This document shows positions 35,624 through 46,764 of a DNA stretch of 64,000 bases, in pieces. The position numbers were made by a program, and so were the translations under genes. Within the stretch, counting starts at the first letter, position 1; every line of letters begins with the position of its first letter. Source of the DNA: Streptomyces diacarni (lineage in GTDB: Bacteria; Actinomycetota; Actinomycetes; Streptomycetales; Streptomycetaceae); contig NZ_QOIN01000033.1 of NCBI RefSeq assembly GCF_003323715.1, positions 1 through 64,000 on the forward strand, read 5' to 3'. The notes below the pieces were generated by a model that was given only the letters and a program-made list of their open reading frames with translations, made no database searches and was not told the DNA's origin.

Positions 35624-36238
35624 TCACTTGCCGGGTCGTCGTACGCGGACGGACAGCCCGGGCCTGCGGGCCAGGCCGAGCTGCTCGACGCCGTCGCGCA
35701 GCGCGCCTTCGAGGTCGGTGCGCACCTCGGCCAGGTCCCTGAAGTGGGCCTGCGCCCGGGCGCGGACCTTGCGGCGCCGCACCGTGACGCGAGCCCCCTG
35801 CACGCCCGGCACCTCCATCGCCCGGTCCCGCAGCACCAGCGCCGCCGCGGAGCGTTCGAGCCCGGCGCGCACCTGCGGGGTGTCGGGCCGCATCGTCAGC
35901 AGGGACCGCTTGCCGGGGGTGAGCGCCAGCACGAGCAGCCACAGGCCGAGTGCGGCGGCCGCCGCGGCCCCCGCCATCACGAAGACGTCGTCCAGGCGGC
36001 GGGTCGCCAACTCGTCGGTGAGGGTGCGCCGCCACGCCATGCCAGGCCTGCCGGCCCGCACCGAGGCCACGTCGTAGAGCAGGAACCCGATCCCGGCGAA
36101 CAGCAGCAGCGCCGTGATGCCGCCGGGCGCCCGGCGCGTCGACCAGAACCGGCCCGCCTTGCCCTGCCGCCGGTGGCCACCGCCGGCACCTTCCCTGGCC
36201 ACGTCGCCTTCCCTGGCCACGACACCCTCCTGGCTCAC
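35624..36238 (-). CDS. DUF6286-type protein of the Asp23 cluster
   Basis: 204 residues. A basic N-terminal stretch, two membrane spans (TALLLFAGIGFLLYDVASV and VMAGAAAAAALGLWLLVLAL) and a cytosolic C-terminal domain (about 135-200) with GVQGARVTVRRRKVRARAQA, which resembles the Asp23 fold. Streptomycetes carry such proteins next to AmaP. Its GTG start overlaps the stop codon of the preceding Asp23 gene (GTGA), so translation is coupled. Confidence 0.75.
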   Translation of the reverse strand: MSQEGVVAREGDVAREGAGGGHRRQGKAGRFWSTRRAPGGITALLLFAGIGFLLYDVASVRAGRPGMAWRRTLTDELATRRLDDVFVMAGAAAAAALGLWLLVLALTPGKRSLLTMRPDTPQVRAGLERSAAALVLRDRAMEVPGVQGARVTVRRRKVRARAQAHFRDLAEVRTDLEGALRDGVEQLGLARRPGLSVRVRRPGK

Positions 36239-36825
36239 GTCACCCTCCCGGAGCCGTCGCCCTTCAGATGGACGGAGTGCAGCCGGTCGATCTCCAGGGC
36301 CACGTCCGGCACCTCCATGCCGACCAGTTCCCGTACCCGCGCGATGACGCGACGGCGGACCGCGCTGCACTGGGCTCCCAGGTCGGAGGGGTAGCGCAGC
36401 TCCAGCGCCATCCGCACCCGCGCCGTCCGCTCGCGGACCGTGACCGAGGTACGGCGGACCGGCCGCCCGACCACCGGCCCCCTGCCGCCCGCCGTGGACC
36501 GCACCTGTCCGCCCTCCTGACCTGACGAGGTACCGGATCCCGCACCCGGCACCCGGCCTGCGTCCTCGTCCGGCGCCCGGCCGGGATGCTCGTCCGGCGT
36601 GTGGCCGGAGTCCCGGCCGGGCGCCCGGCCGGGGTGCTTGTCCGGTGCGGAGCCCGAGGCCTGTCCCGGCGTCTCGTCCCTGTGGGCGCGCAGCGCTTCC
36701 CGCGCCGCCTGTGCCGCGACCTTGGCGACGACCCGGTCGGCGATCCGGGTCGCGCCCCGCTCCGCCGCGCCGACGCGCTCGCTCAGCGGGTGCCGCCCGG
36801 CCACGGGGGCCTGCCCGTCGGTCAT
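36235..36825 (-). CDS. Asp23/Gls24 family envelope stress protein (second copy)
   Basis: 196 residues. The N-terminal helix ADRVVAKVAAQAAREALRAH and the C-terminal part (RTSVTVRERTARVRMALELR, LVGMEVPDVALEIDRLH) match Asp23/Gls24, but a disordered Asp/Pro/Gly-rich insert (about 55-115, with degenerate PDEHPGRAPDEDAGRVP repeats) splits the domain. AGGTGACCTC precedes ATG 36825. It overlaps its downstream neighbour by 4 bases and begins 4 bases after the small membrane protein gene ends. Confidence 0.78.
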   Translation of the reverse strand: MTDGQAPVAGRHPLSERVGAAERGATRIADRVVAKVAAQAAREALRAHRDETPGQASGSAPDKHPGRAPGRDSGHTPDEHPGRAPDEDAGRVPGAGSGTSSGQEGGQVRSTAGGRGPVVGRPVRRTSVTVRERTARVRMALELRYPSDLGAQCSAVRRRVIARVRELVGMEVPDVALEIDRLHSVHLKGDGSGRVT

Positions 36826-36829
36826 GAGG

Positions 36830-37018
36830 TCACCTGCGGCGTTCGTCGTCACGGCCGCGGAAGAAGTCCCCCGCGTCCAGGTCTCCGTCGACGAACCTGC
36901 CCACCAGGAAACCCACGGCGCCCAGCGCCGCCACCAGCAGGAAGGCCCCGAATCCGCCGAAGTATCCGGCGAAGCCCAGCGCCAGGCCGGCGATCAGGCC
37001 GACAAGGGCCATGCTCAT
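36830..37018 (-). CDS. Small DUF2273-like membrane protein
   Basis: 62 residues. Two closely spaced hydrophobic, glycine-rich helices (MALVGLIAGLALGFAGYFGG and FLLVAALGAVGFLVGRFVDG), then a charged tail DLDAGDFFRGRDDERRR. Small DUF2273-type proteins of this shape are regular members of Asp23/AmaP clusters. The ATG at 37018 is preceded by a GAAGGAG tract. The two genes on either side encode Asp23 proteins on the same strand. Confidence 0.75.
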   Translation of the reverse strand: MSMALVGLIAGLALGFAGYFGGFGAFLLVAALGAVGFLVGRFVDGDLDAGDFFRGRDDERRR

Positions 37019-37078
37019 CTGCGCTCCTTCGCTCGGCACCGCGGCCACGTGCGCGGCGCGCCCTCATCCGGCACGGGT

Positions 37079-37597
37079 CTACTGCAGCCGGGGCCGGTCC
37101 TGGTCGTCCTCGTCGTCGTCCTCCTCGTCGGGCAGCCTGACGTCGCTGACCGCGATGTTGACCTCGACGACCTCGAGGCCCGTCATGCGCTCGACCGCTG
37201 AGACGACATTCTCACGCACGGAGCGCGCCACGTCGGAGATCGAGACGCCGTAATCGATGACGATCTCCAGATCGAGCGCGGTCTGCACCTCGCCGACCTC
37301 GGCCTTGACGCCGCGGGTGACGGACGACGACTGCCCGCCGCCGGGCACCCGGTCGCGGACGGCTCCGAACGTGCGGGCCATGCCGCCGCCCATGGCGTGC
37401 ACGCCGACGACGTCGCGTGCCGCCATGCCCGCGATCTTCTGGACCACCCCGTCGGCGATGGTGGTGCGCCCCCTGGACCCCGCGGGACCGCCGCCGGAAC
37501 CGCGCCGCGCCGGCTCGCTCCTGCCACCGCCCTGCTCGCCGGAGGCCCCGCCGGACGGGCGGTTCTCGGAGCGGTTGGACGTGCTGCTCTCGGACAT
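37079..37597 (-). CDS. Asp23/Gls24 family envelope stress protein
   Basis: 172 residues. A disordered Ser/Gly/Arg-rich N-terminus (about 1-50) precedes the Asp23 domain (about 52-160): TTIADGVVQKIAGMAARDVV, GVHAMGGG, VGEVQTALDLEIVIDYGVSI and VRENVVSAVERMTGLEVVEV. It ends in an acidic tail. Asp23 proteins form membrane-associated assemblies that respond to envelope stress. It is the first gene of the leftward cluster. Confidence 0.88.
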   Translation of the reverse strand: MSESSTSNRSENRPSGGASGEQGGGRSEPARRGSGGGPAGSRGRTTIADGVVQKIAGMAARDVVGVHAMGGGMARTFGAVRDRVPGGGQSSSVTRGVKAEVGEVQTALDLEIVIDYGVSISDVARSVRENVVSAVERMTGLEVVEVNIAVSDVRLPDEEDDDEDDQDRPRLQ

Positions 37598-37788
37598 CTC
37601 CTGCGCCCCTTTCGGAGGTTCGGAGCGGCCTGCCGCTCCGCTGCTCACGGTAAGCGCGGGAAGCCTCCGCCGCTCGGCACGCGGGGCGCCACCCCGGCCG
37701 ACCGGGTGACCGGCACGCCCGAAGCCCTCCCGGCGGGCCCGCGGGCGGAACGCTCTTGGCGCGGAGAGCGGAGAAAGGACGTGAGGGC

Positions 37789-38592
37789 ATGCCGACGGAG
37801 AAACTCACCCAGGTGGTCAGGCAGCAGCTCGGACTGGGGCGGCTCCTGCCGCTGGGCCAGGCCGCGGACGGGGTGTGGGTGGCGGAGGAGGCGGCAGTCG
37901 GCGTGCTGCTGCGCCCGGTGCGCGGGAGCCGGCTGAGCGGGGTACGGATCGGGCTCGCCGACCCGGGCCGTACGTCCGAGCCAGCCGTGCCGCCGCCGCC
38001 CAGTGCCCTGCGTCCCGGTCCGCTCGCCCTCAGCGCCGACCTGGCCGTCACGGAGAGCCGCCCGGTGCGAGACGCCGCCGACGCCGTGCGGGCCACCCTG
38101 CTGAGCGCCGCCGAACGGGACCTGGGGCTGGCCCTGGAGACGGTGGACCTGCGGGTGACGGAGTGGCTGGAGAGCGCCGCGGGAGAGGAAGCGGGCGCCG
38201 CCGGGGACTCCTCCCGCACGTCCGGGCCGCCAGGGGACTCACACGGCGGTGAGGGGGGCGCGCACGACGGCGCGGAGCACCTGGCGCGGGCCGTGCTCGC
38301 GGTGGACGGCGTCGCCCGGCTCGCCCCGGTCGTGGGCCCGGCCCTCTCCCGGGTGGCCGCCGGACCCGCGCCCCACGCCGTCGACGTCACGGAAACGGGC
38401 GCGGACCGGGGCCGTCACGTCCTGGTGCAGCTCGCCCTCTCCCCCACCCGCCGGGCCCTCGATACGGCACGCGCCGCGCGGGAGGCGGCGCGCGCCGCGC
38501 TCGCCGACGGCGGCGACGGCGAGCGCGGCAGCGGCAACGGTGGTGAACACGCGACCGTCGCGGTGCTGATCACCGCCATTGACCGGGCGTGA
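37789..38592 (+). CDS. Conserved protein divergent from the Asp23 cluster
   Basis: 267 residues beginning MPTEKLTQVVRQQLGLGRLL. It is soluble, Ala/Val/Arg-rich, and two stretches (VRDAADAVRATLLSAAERDL, and near the end RRALDTARAAREAARAALAD) look helical. A spacer of about 35 residues rich in Gly/Ser sits in the middle. Annotators have labelled similar streptomycete proteins 'nucleopolyhedrovirus P10 family', which says nothing about function. Its location suggests a role with the Asp23 system. ATG 37789 follows GTGAGGGC. Confidence 0.65.
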   Translation: MPTEKLTQVVRQQLGLGRLLPLGQAADGVWVAEEAAVGVLLRPVRGSRLSGVRIGLADPGRTSEPAVPPPPSALRPGPLALSADLAVTESRPVRDAADAVRATLLSAAERDLGLALETVDLRVTEWLESAAGEEAGAAGDSSRTSGPPGDSHGGEGGAHDGAEHLARAVLAVDGVARLAPVVGPALSRVAAGPAPHAVDVTETGADRGRHVLVQLALSPTRRALDTARAAREAARAALADGGDGERGSGNGGEHATVAVLITAIDRA

Positions 38593-38627
38593 GCGGGACG
38601 GTCGGGCCGGGGCGGGACCGGCTCCGT

Positions 38628-39407
38628 TCAGTCGCCCAGCCCGGCCAGGTCGCGCAGGCGGCGTGACTGCGCGGCGCGCTCGGCGGCGCGCTGCTCGTCG
38701 TACGTGCGGGTGGGGGCGCCGGCGAGGAGTGCCTTGGTCTCCACCACGGCGTCGCGCGGGGCGGCGAGCAGGGCAGCGGTCAGGTCGGCGACGGCGTCCT
38801 CCAGCTGCCCGTGGCCGACCACGAGGTTGGCCAGGCCCACTCGTTCGGCCTCGTCGGCCTGCACGAAGCGTCCCGTGGCGCAGATCTCCAGCGCGCGCGC
38901 GTAGCCGACCAGGCCCACCAGCGGGTGGGTGCCGGCCAGGTCGGGGACCAGGCCGAGGCTGGTCTCGCGCATGGCGAACCGCACGTCGTCCGCGCACACC
39001 CGCAGGTCGCAGGCGAGCGCCAGCTGGAAGCCCGCGCCGATGGCGTGCCCCCGGACGGCGGCGATGCTCACCACGTCGGGGCGGCGCCACCAGGTGAAGG
39101 CCTGCTGGAACTCAGCGACGGCCGCGTCCAGTTCCTCGTCGGAGCCGCGCGCCAGTTGCAGGAAGGAGAGCTCACCCTCGATGCCCTCGGGCTCGAACGC
39201 GGCGCGGTCGAGCCCGGCGGAGAACGACGGGCCCTCGCCGCGCAGGACGACGACCCTGACCGCCCCGGGCAGTATGCGGCCCGCCTCGGCCAGTGCCCGC
39301 CAGGTCGCGGGTGTCTGCGCGTTGCGCTTGGCCGGGTTGGCGAGGGTGACCGTGGCCACCTCGCCGTCGGCGGTGACGTGCACGCCGTCCTTGTCGAGCA
39401 GGGGCAT
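38628..39407 (-). CDS. Enoyl-CoA hydratase/isomerase family protein
   Basis: 259 residues of the crotonase fold. The CoA-binding oxyanion elements are present: LRGEGPSFSAGLDRAAF (about 54-70) and VRGHAIGAGFQLALACDLRV (about 116-135), then FAMRETSLGLVPDLAGT with a possible catalytic Glu. It probably acts on acyl-CoA thioesters in fatty-acid breakdown. GGAGG lies 6 bases before ATG 39407. A perfect inverted repeat sits just upstream of that site. Confidence 0.88.
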   Translation of the reverse strand: MPLLDKDGVHVTADGEVATVTLANPAKRNAQTPATWRALAEAGRILPGAVRVVVLRGEGPSFSAGLDRAAFEPEGIEGELSFLQLARGSDEELDAAVAEFQQAFTWWRRPDVVSIAAVRGHAIGAGFQLALACDLRVCADDVRFAMRETSLGLVPDLAGTHPLVGLVGYARALEICATGRFVQADEAERVGLANLVVGHGQLEDAVADLTAALLAAPRDAVVETKALLAGAPTRTYDEQRAAERAAQSRRLRDLAGLGD

Positions 39408-39416
39408 CGAGGTCCT

Positions 39417-39461
39417 CCGGTGGTTACTCGGCAGTTTGGTTAACTGAAGAGTAACCACCGG
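39417..39461 (-). promoter_or_regulatory. Inverted repeat upstream of the hydratase gene
   Basis: A 13-bp perfect dyad (CCGGTGGTTACTC at 39417-39429, complement at 39449-39461) has a second nested dyad inside (CAGTT at 39432-39436, AACTG at 39442-39446). The centre is AT-rich. It touches the ribosome binding site of the hydratase gene, so it could be a repressor operator or an mRNA hairpin that hides the site. Confidence 0.55.
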
Positions 39462-39527
39462 AGCAGGCGCTCGAAAGCCTCACCGGCGGGCGTCCGCCGG
39501 CGGACGAGATCCGACTCACCGGACCGC

Positions 39528-39755
39528 TCAGGACGAGGACGAGGAGGCTTTCTTGCCCCGTGTCGCACCGCCGCGGCCACGCAGGGTCACGCCGGACTCG
39601 CTGAGCATCCGGTGCACGAACCCGTAGGAACGGCCCGTCTCCTCCGCCAACGACCTGATGCTGGCCCCGGCGTCGTACTTTCTCTTGAGGTCTGCCGCGA
39701 GCTTTTCGCGCGCGGCGCCGGTCACCCGGCTGCCCTTCTTCAGAGTCTCGGCCAC
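39528..39755 (-). CDS. Small helix-turn-helix protein
   Basis: 75 residues: a basic start (AETLKKGSRVTGAAREKLAA), a homeodomain-like HTH in the middle (RKYDAGASIRSLAEETGRSY and GFVHRMLSESGVTL), and a tail GRGGATRGKKASSSSS. The HTH resembles the resolvase/IS-type recognition helix and is a conserved stand-alone streptomycete protein. It probably binds DNA; targets are unknown. GTG 39755 is selected for GGAGG 6 bases upstream; ATG 39794 would add 13 residues. Confidence 0.8.
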   Translation of the reverse strand: MAETLKKGSRVTGAAREKLAADLKRKYDAGASIRSLAEETGRSYGFVHRMLSESGVTLRGRGGATRGKKASSSSS

Positions 39756-40139
39756 CCGTGCCTCCTCATGGGAAGTGCGCTCTGTGACTCTCATGATCAC
39801 CCCTCCCTCCCCATCTGGCCACCCATTCGGCAAGGTCTTCGTCGAGTGCTTGGGAACTTGTGCACGGCACGAGTGTCCGGGAGGAGGAGATTCCGGCCGT
39901 ATGCAGATGCACGTGCAACCGCGCCTCGGAGCCGTTCATCACCGGGAACCGGCAGGTCAGGGACGCACCGGGCGGGAAGCGCGCGCACCGGGGCCGCCCC
40001 TGCCACACAGGCGCGCCCCCGGCGCGAGACCGCGCCGGGGGTACGAGCCGCTCTCACTCAGATGAAGGATCAACCGTCGGCCGAATGATCCATAAGGGGG
40101 TGGATCAAGGAGAGGGGCGGTGCGGGTGCCGAGGAGGGC
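39756..40139. other. Intergenic region between the HTH gene and the ABC-F gene
   Basis: 384 bases without a convincing gene. It holds the promoter of the HTH gene (not identified) and the hairpin at 40016-40041. Short frames on either strand lack codon bias and ribosome binding sites. Confidence 0.5.
40016..40041. terminator. 11-bp hairpin after the ABC-F gene
   Basis: CCCCCGGCGCG (40016-40026) pairs perfectly with 40031-40041 over a four-base AGAC loop, about 100 bases beyond the end of the leftward ABC-F gene. A terminator is likely. Confidence 0.65.
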
Positions 40140-41738
<1,599 letters not shown>

Positions 41739-41765
41739 TGGTTACTCCAAGGCAGGACTGTGGGA

Positions 41766-41809
41766 CGTGCGTACGGATGCGGTGCGGAAGCGGAGACGGC
41801 GTACGCACG
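41766..41809 (-). promoter_or_regulatory. Hairpin in the ABC-F leader
   Basis: CGTGCGTACG (41766-41775) is perfectly complementary to 41800-41809. On the mRNA it begins two bases after the leader-peptide stop codon and ends 27 bases before the ABC-F start. It could act as an attenuator stem controlled by ribosomes on the leader peptide. Confidence 0.5.
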
Positions 41810-41810
41810 C

Positions 41811-41834
41811 CTAATGCACGAGGAGATGAGGCAT
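41811..41834 (-). CDS. Putative leader peptide MPHLLVH
   Basis: A complete 7-codon ORF (ATG at 41834, TAG at 41811) lies 72 bases before the ABC-F gene. A -10-like TAGACT (41846-41841) ends six bases before its ATG, so the transcript would begin exactly at this start codon (leaderless translation). Short leader peptides that sense stalled ribosomes precede several antibiotic-resistance ABC-F genes. No homology evidence is available; support is positional. Confidence 0.45.
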   Translation of the reverse strand: MPHLLVH

Positions 41835-41840
41835 GAAGCC

Positions 41841-41846
41841 AGTCTA
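41841..41846 (-). promoter_or_regulatory. -10 element of the ABC-F transcript
   Basis: TAGACT on the minus strand, six bases before the leader-peptide ATG. The -35 region (around 41865-41870) is a poor match to TTGACA. Confidence 0.45.
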
Positions 41847-41952
41847 CCGGCGGAGCGCAAACCCATTTCAGGACCGGCCGCCCTGCCCGTACGCACCGGC
41901 ACTGGGCGCGGTGCGGCCCGGCGGCCGCCCGGCCCGACGCGGACCGGCCGGC

Positions 41953-43368
41953 TCACTCCCCGCCGGTGTGCACCTGGAACGCGGCGCGGCGTACGGCCTT
42001 GGCGAGAGCGGGGTCGGGGTGCGCGGCCGCCAGGGCGACGAGGACCTGCACGGTGCGCGGGTGGCCCGTGGCCCGCACCTCCTCCAGCAGCCCCGGCACC
42101 GAACCCTGTACGGCCGTGCCCAGGTGGTCGACCAGCAGCTGTTCCTCACCGTGGTCGGTGACGGCGGCCGCGGTGTCCACCCACAGCCAGGTCGCCTCCT
42201 CGCGGGTGAGCACACCGGGGGCGCCGCCCGCCAGGTCCTCCGGGTCGGTACCGGCCTGCTCGGCCAGCCACAGCAGCGCGTACGGGCGCAGCGCGGGCTC
42301 GTCCGCGACCTCCTGCACGGCCTCCTCCGCCGGCGCGCCGACCACCCGCAGCGCCTCGAAGGCCAGCCCTCTGAGGAGCGCGTCCTCGCCGCGCGCGGCC
42401 TCCAGCAGTTCGGTGACGGCGTGCGAGGTGGGGCGCGCGGCCAGCCAGGCGCGGTACTCGTCGCGGGCGGGCCCCGGGGTCATCCGGGCGCAGCCGCGGA
42501 GCATCTCCTCCGCCGACTGCTCGATGTTGCCGGCCGGGCTCTGGGCCGCCACGCAGATCTGCTCCAGCTTGGTCCACACCGCCCAGGTCCCCAGCGGGGT
42601 GAGGACGGCCGAGCCCTGGCGGAGTACGGACTCCCCGCCCGGCTCCTCGTCGGCGCAGCGGGTGAGGGCGCCGACGGCGGAGAGCCCGTCGAGCGCCCAG
42701 TCGAGCAGGCCCGGCAGCGCGACGCCGACGACGGCGCGGCTCGCCGCGTGCCCGCCGCCGTCCCGTTCGGCGCGCAGCTCGGCCATGCGCCGTCCCAGCA
42801 GGTCGTGCAGCAGCGCGAAGGTGACGGGCCCGCCGGACAGGTGCATCACGGACAGGAACTGGGGCACCGCCTCGACGACCTCCGCCACCAGCGTCTGTTC
42901 GTGCGGCAGCGGCGCGGGATGGGCCAGCGACCAGGCGTCGAAGAGGGCGACCCAGCCGCGCAGTACCGCGCTGTCGTCCCGGTCCCAGGCACGCAGCCGC
43001 CAGCCGGCGCGCGCGGTGTCCCCGTGCAGTTCGATCAGGCCTGCCAGCTTGGCCCTCCCCCAGTGCGCGCGCACCTGCCCGACGGTCATGCGCAGCTCGT
43101 CGGCGGCCCGGTGGAGTCCCCCGTCGCCCGCGTGCGGCGACGTACCGGCGCCGGCGGCCCAGTGGGCGACGCGGACGGCGTCGGCGAGGGAGGCACGGGC
43201 GTGCCGGGCGAGCTGGTCGCGGGGGAGCATGCCGTCCGGAGGCCGGGGCGTCCGGGCGGCGCGCCTGGTCGTCACCGTGCGCCGGGCGGCTGCGACGGGC
43301 TGTCGGGGGACGAGGCGGAGCCGGTTGTCTCGCGGAGTACGGGACGTCGTCACAGGAGCAGTCTTCAC
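41953..43368 (-). CDS. Large conserved protein of unknown function
   Basis: 471 residues from GTG 43368 (GTG 43353 is an alternative). The N-terminal part is basic (NRLRLVPRQPVAAARRTVTT); after it, a region with HAGDGGLHRAADELRMTVGQ, VRAHWGRAKLAGLIELHGD and AGWRLR may be a winged-helix domain. The C-terminal half consists of short helices like HEAT repeats (ALLRGLAFEALRVVGAPAEE, RTVQVLVALAAAHPDPALAK). There is no signal or membrane segment. Possibly a regulator; I cannot name a family. Confidence 0.7.
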   Translation of the reverse strand: MKTAPVTTSRTPRDNRLRLVPRQPVAAARRTVTTRRAARTPRPPDGMLPRDQLARHARASLADAVRVAHWAAGAGTSPHAGDGGLHRAADELRMTVGQVRAHWGRAKLAGLIELHGDTARAGWRLRAWDRDDSAVLRGWVALFDAWSLAHPAPLPHEQTLVAEVVEAVPQFLSVMHLSGGPVTFALLHDLLGRRMAELRAERDGGGHAASRAVVGVALPGLLDWALDGLSAVGALTRCADEEPGGESVLRQGSAVLTPLGTWAVWTKLEQICVAAQSPAGNIEQSAEEMLRGCARMTPGPARDEYRAWLAARPTSHAVTELLEAARGEDALLRGLAFEALRVVGAPAEEAVQEVADEPALRPYALLWLAEQAGTDPEDLAGGAPGVLTREEATWLWVDTAAAVTDHGEEQLLVDHLGTAVQGSVPGLLEEVRATGHPRTVQVLVALAAAHPDPALAKAVRRAAFQVHTGGE

Positions 43369-43496
43369 GCTGTTCCCGGGAAACCCAAACCTGGGGTGCC
43401 ATATCCGGTCGCCGGGCGCCATCTCGCCGCACACGGCGGCTCCTGAGGGGGCCTCAGCGTGACGCCGTCTCAGCCGCGCTCCCGCCCGGGGTGCGC

Positions 43497-44654
43497 TCAC
43501 ATGAAGGGCGTCAGGAAGCGGCGCAGCTTCTCCTCGTACCCGTGGGGGTCGGCGTTCCACATCGCCGCGTGCGGGGCGTACGGGACACGGTGCAGGGAGA
43601 CGAGCCGCTCGCGGCGGGCCGCGAGCTCGCGGGAGCTCTCCCAGGGGGCGATGGTGTCGGCGGGGCCGTGCAGCAGCAGTGTCGGCACCGTCAGCCCGGC
43701 CGGGTCCACCAGCGGCGCTTCCCGGTCCTCCGGCAGCCCGGCCCGGCCCTGGACCGCCCGCACGACGAGTGGCAGCAGCGCCCTGGGGGTGCCGTGCGAG
43801 GACGCCAGCGCGCGGACGGTGTGCTGCCAGTCCAGGACGGGCGAGTCCAGGACGAGGCCTGCGACACGGTCGCGCAGCGGGGAGTGCGCGGCGGCGTGCA
43901 GCGCCATCGTGGCCCCGCTCGACCAGCCGTGCAGGATCACCCGCGCGGCTCCGTGCTCGACGGCGTAGCGGATCGCCGCGTCCAGGTCACGCCACTCGGA
44001 GTTGCCCAGGTGGCCGATGCCGTCGGGGCAGGGGGGCGCACCGGGATCGCCGCGGTAGCCGATGCCGAGCACCGGCATCCGCCGGCTCACGTAGAAGGGG
44101 AACAGCGTCATGGGCTGCTCGCGGGTGGCGCCCAGGCCGTGCACGGTGATGACCCAGCTGCCGCGCGCGCCGGGGACGAACCAGGCGGGCAGCTGCCCGA
44201 GCTCGCCCGGGATCCGCACGTCCGTGTACTCCAGGCCCAGCGCCTCCCCGGGGTCGCCGACGTGTACCTGCGGGGTGAGGCGGACGGTCGCGCCGGTGCT
44301 GAGCCGGCCGCGGCTGACCCGCCGCAGCTCGCGGACGACCGTGTGCGGTCTGGACCGCGCGGCCGTCTCGTCCTCCACGACGGGGCCGACGACGGCGTGG
44401 GTGCCACGGCCGGTCAGGCCGTAGATCCCCGGCAGCCCGGCGGCCAGCGAGCGGGTGACGGCGATCCGGCCGTCGTCGTGCGACTGTACGGTCAGCCTGG
44501 TGCCCTCGAACCCGGCGGTGGGCCTGCCGGCGGATTCCCCGCGGGCACGCACGGGGCGCAGCGCGAGGTCGGCGGCGTACCGTCCGGCCGCCAGAGCGGC
44601 CGCGCCGGTGCCGAGCACGGTGGTCGCGGCCAGTGCCGCGGTTCGCAGACGCAT
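43497..44654 (-). CDS. Alpha/beta hydrolase with N-terminal membrane anchor
   Basis: 385 residues. A short hydrophobic N-terminus (LRTAALAATTVLGTGAAALA) could be a signal anchor or signal peptide. The hydrolase domain (about 165-385) has the HG loop in ITVHGLGATREQPM, nucleophile Ser in ILHGWSSGATMALHAA (GxSxG), Asp in LLLHGPADTIAPW and His in YAPHAAMW. Substrate unknown; the fold is that of esterases and acyl-peptide hydrolases. GGAGAGG immediately precedes ATG 44654. Confidence 0.85.
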   Translation of the reverse strand: MRLRTAALAATTVLGTGAAALAAGRYAADLALRPVRARGESAGRPTAGFEGTRLTVQSHDDGRIAVTRSLAAGLPGIYGLTGRGTHAVVGPVVEDETAARSRPHTVVRELRRVSRGRLSTGATVRLTPQVHVGDPGEALGLEYTDVRIPGELGQLPAWFVPGARGSWVITVHGLGATREQPMTLFPFYVSRRMPVLGIGYRGDPGAPPCPDGIGHLGNSEWRDLDAAIRYAVEHGAARVILHGWSSGATMALHAAAHSPLRDRVAGLVLDSPVLDWQHTVRALASSHGTPRALLPLVVRAVQGRAGLPEDREAPLVDPAGLTVPTLLLHGPADTIAPWESSRELAARRERLVSLHRVPYAPHAAMWNADPHGYEEKLRRFLTPFM

Positions 44655-44869
44655 CCTCTCCAGGTTGACGCGAGGCGCCAGGGCAAACCAGTGGGCCGGG
44701 CCGGGAGGGTGACGTCCGTGCGGGGTAACGGCGGGTGCCCGAGGGGGTGCGGTCGGTGCCGCCGACGCCCTGACCGGGGTGTCGTGTTGCGCTGACAGAC
44801 CCACCGGAACACGGTGTGACCTGGAACACACAAATGTCGTCAGGGGGTGACACCTCGACGCCCGCCCCA

Positions 44870-44910
44870 GTTCACCTTCTGTTCACTCGCCGTCCTTACG
44901 TTCACGGCGT
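44870..44910 (+). promoter_or_regulatory. PHO box (PhoP binding repeats)
   Basis: Direct 11-bp repeats GTTCACCTTCT (44870-44880) and GTTCACTCGCC (44881-44891), followed by GTTCACGGCGT (44900-44910), match the streptomycete PHO-box consensus built of GTTCACC-type units. They lie just upstream of the phosphate transporter gene, whose expression is therefore likely controlled by PhoR-PhoP. Confidence 0.75.
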
Positions 44911-44941
44911 GACTGCCCCTCGAACTGATTGTGCCTGGTGA

Positions 44942-46285
<1,344 letters not shown>

Positions 46286-46349
46286 CCCCCTCGAACAGGG
46301 CAGCGTCCCGAGCCCGCCTGCCGGGCCTCCAGCCAGAAAGAGTGACCGC

Positions 46350-46562
46350 ATGAACATCGACTGGGCCGCCCTCGGCCAGGTCTTCGGCGTCAGCCTGCTG
46401 GCGACCGTCGGGCTCGTCGGCGTCTTCACCCTGGGCATCGTCACCAACTCCCCGCGCACCGGCGGCGCCGGGCCCACCACGCTCGCCCGCACCGGCGCGT
46501 ACGCCTGCTACGCGCTGTGCCTGGCGGCGGTGGCGTACGGCATCTACCTGATCGCGGCGTAA
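46350..46562 (+). CDS. Small two-span membrane protein after the phosphate transporter
   Basis: 70 residues: two hydrophobic helices (LGQVFGVSLLATVGLVGVFT and AYACYALCLAAVAYGIYLI) joined by a short polar loop with NSPRTGGAG. Streptomycetes have a like-sized gene at this place after the phosphate transporter. It is probably co-transcribed with it (64-base gap). Function unknown. ATG 46350 follows an AGAAAGAG tract. Confidence 0.75.
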   Translation: MNIDWAALGQVFGVSLLATVGLVGVFTLGIVTNSPRTGGAGPTTLARTGAYACYALCLAAVAYGIYLIAA

Positions 46563-46620
46563 CCTCCCGGCCCGACCAGCCTCGACCCGCCCCGAGACCC
46601 GATACACGCTCCGCTCCGAA

Positions 46621-46647
46621 CGCCCCCGGGAAACCGCCCCGGGGGCG
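46621..46647. terminator. 10-bp hairpin before the B12 riboswitch
   Basis: CGCCCCCGGG (46621-46630) pairs perfectly with 46638-46647 across a 7-nt loop. It lies 58 bases after the small membrane protein gene and separates the phosphate unit from the cobalamin unit. Confidence 0.65.
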
Positions 46648-46764
46648 CTTCGCTTCGGACGCCGCCCCCGGCGCCGGCGGCGGGCCGACGCCGTGGGCGT
46701 GGGGGATCACACACTCTCCCGTCGCAGGTCAAGGGCGAGTTGACGGGGTCAGTCGGGCGTGGTG

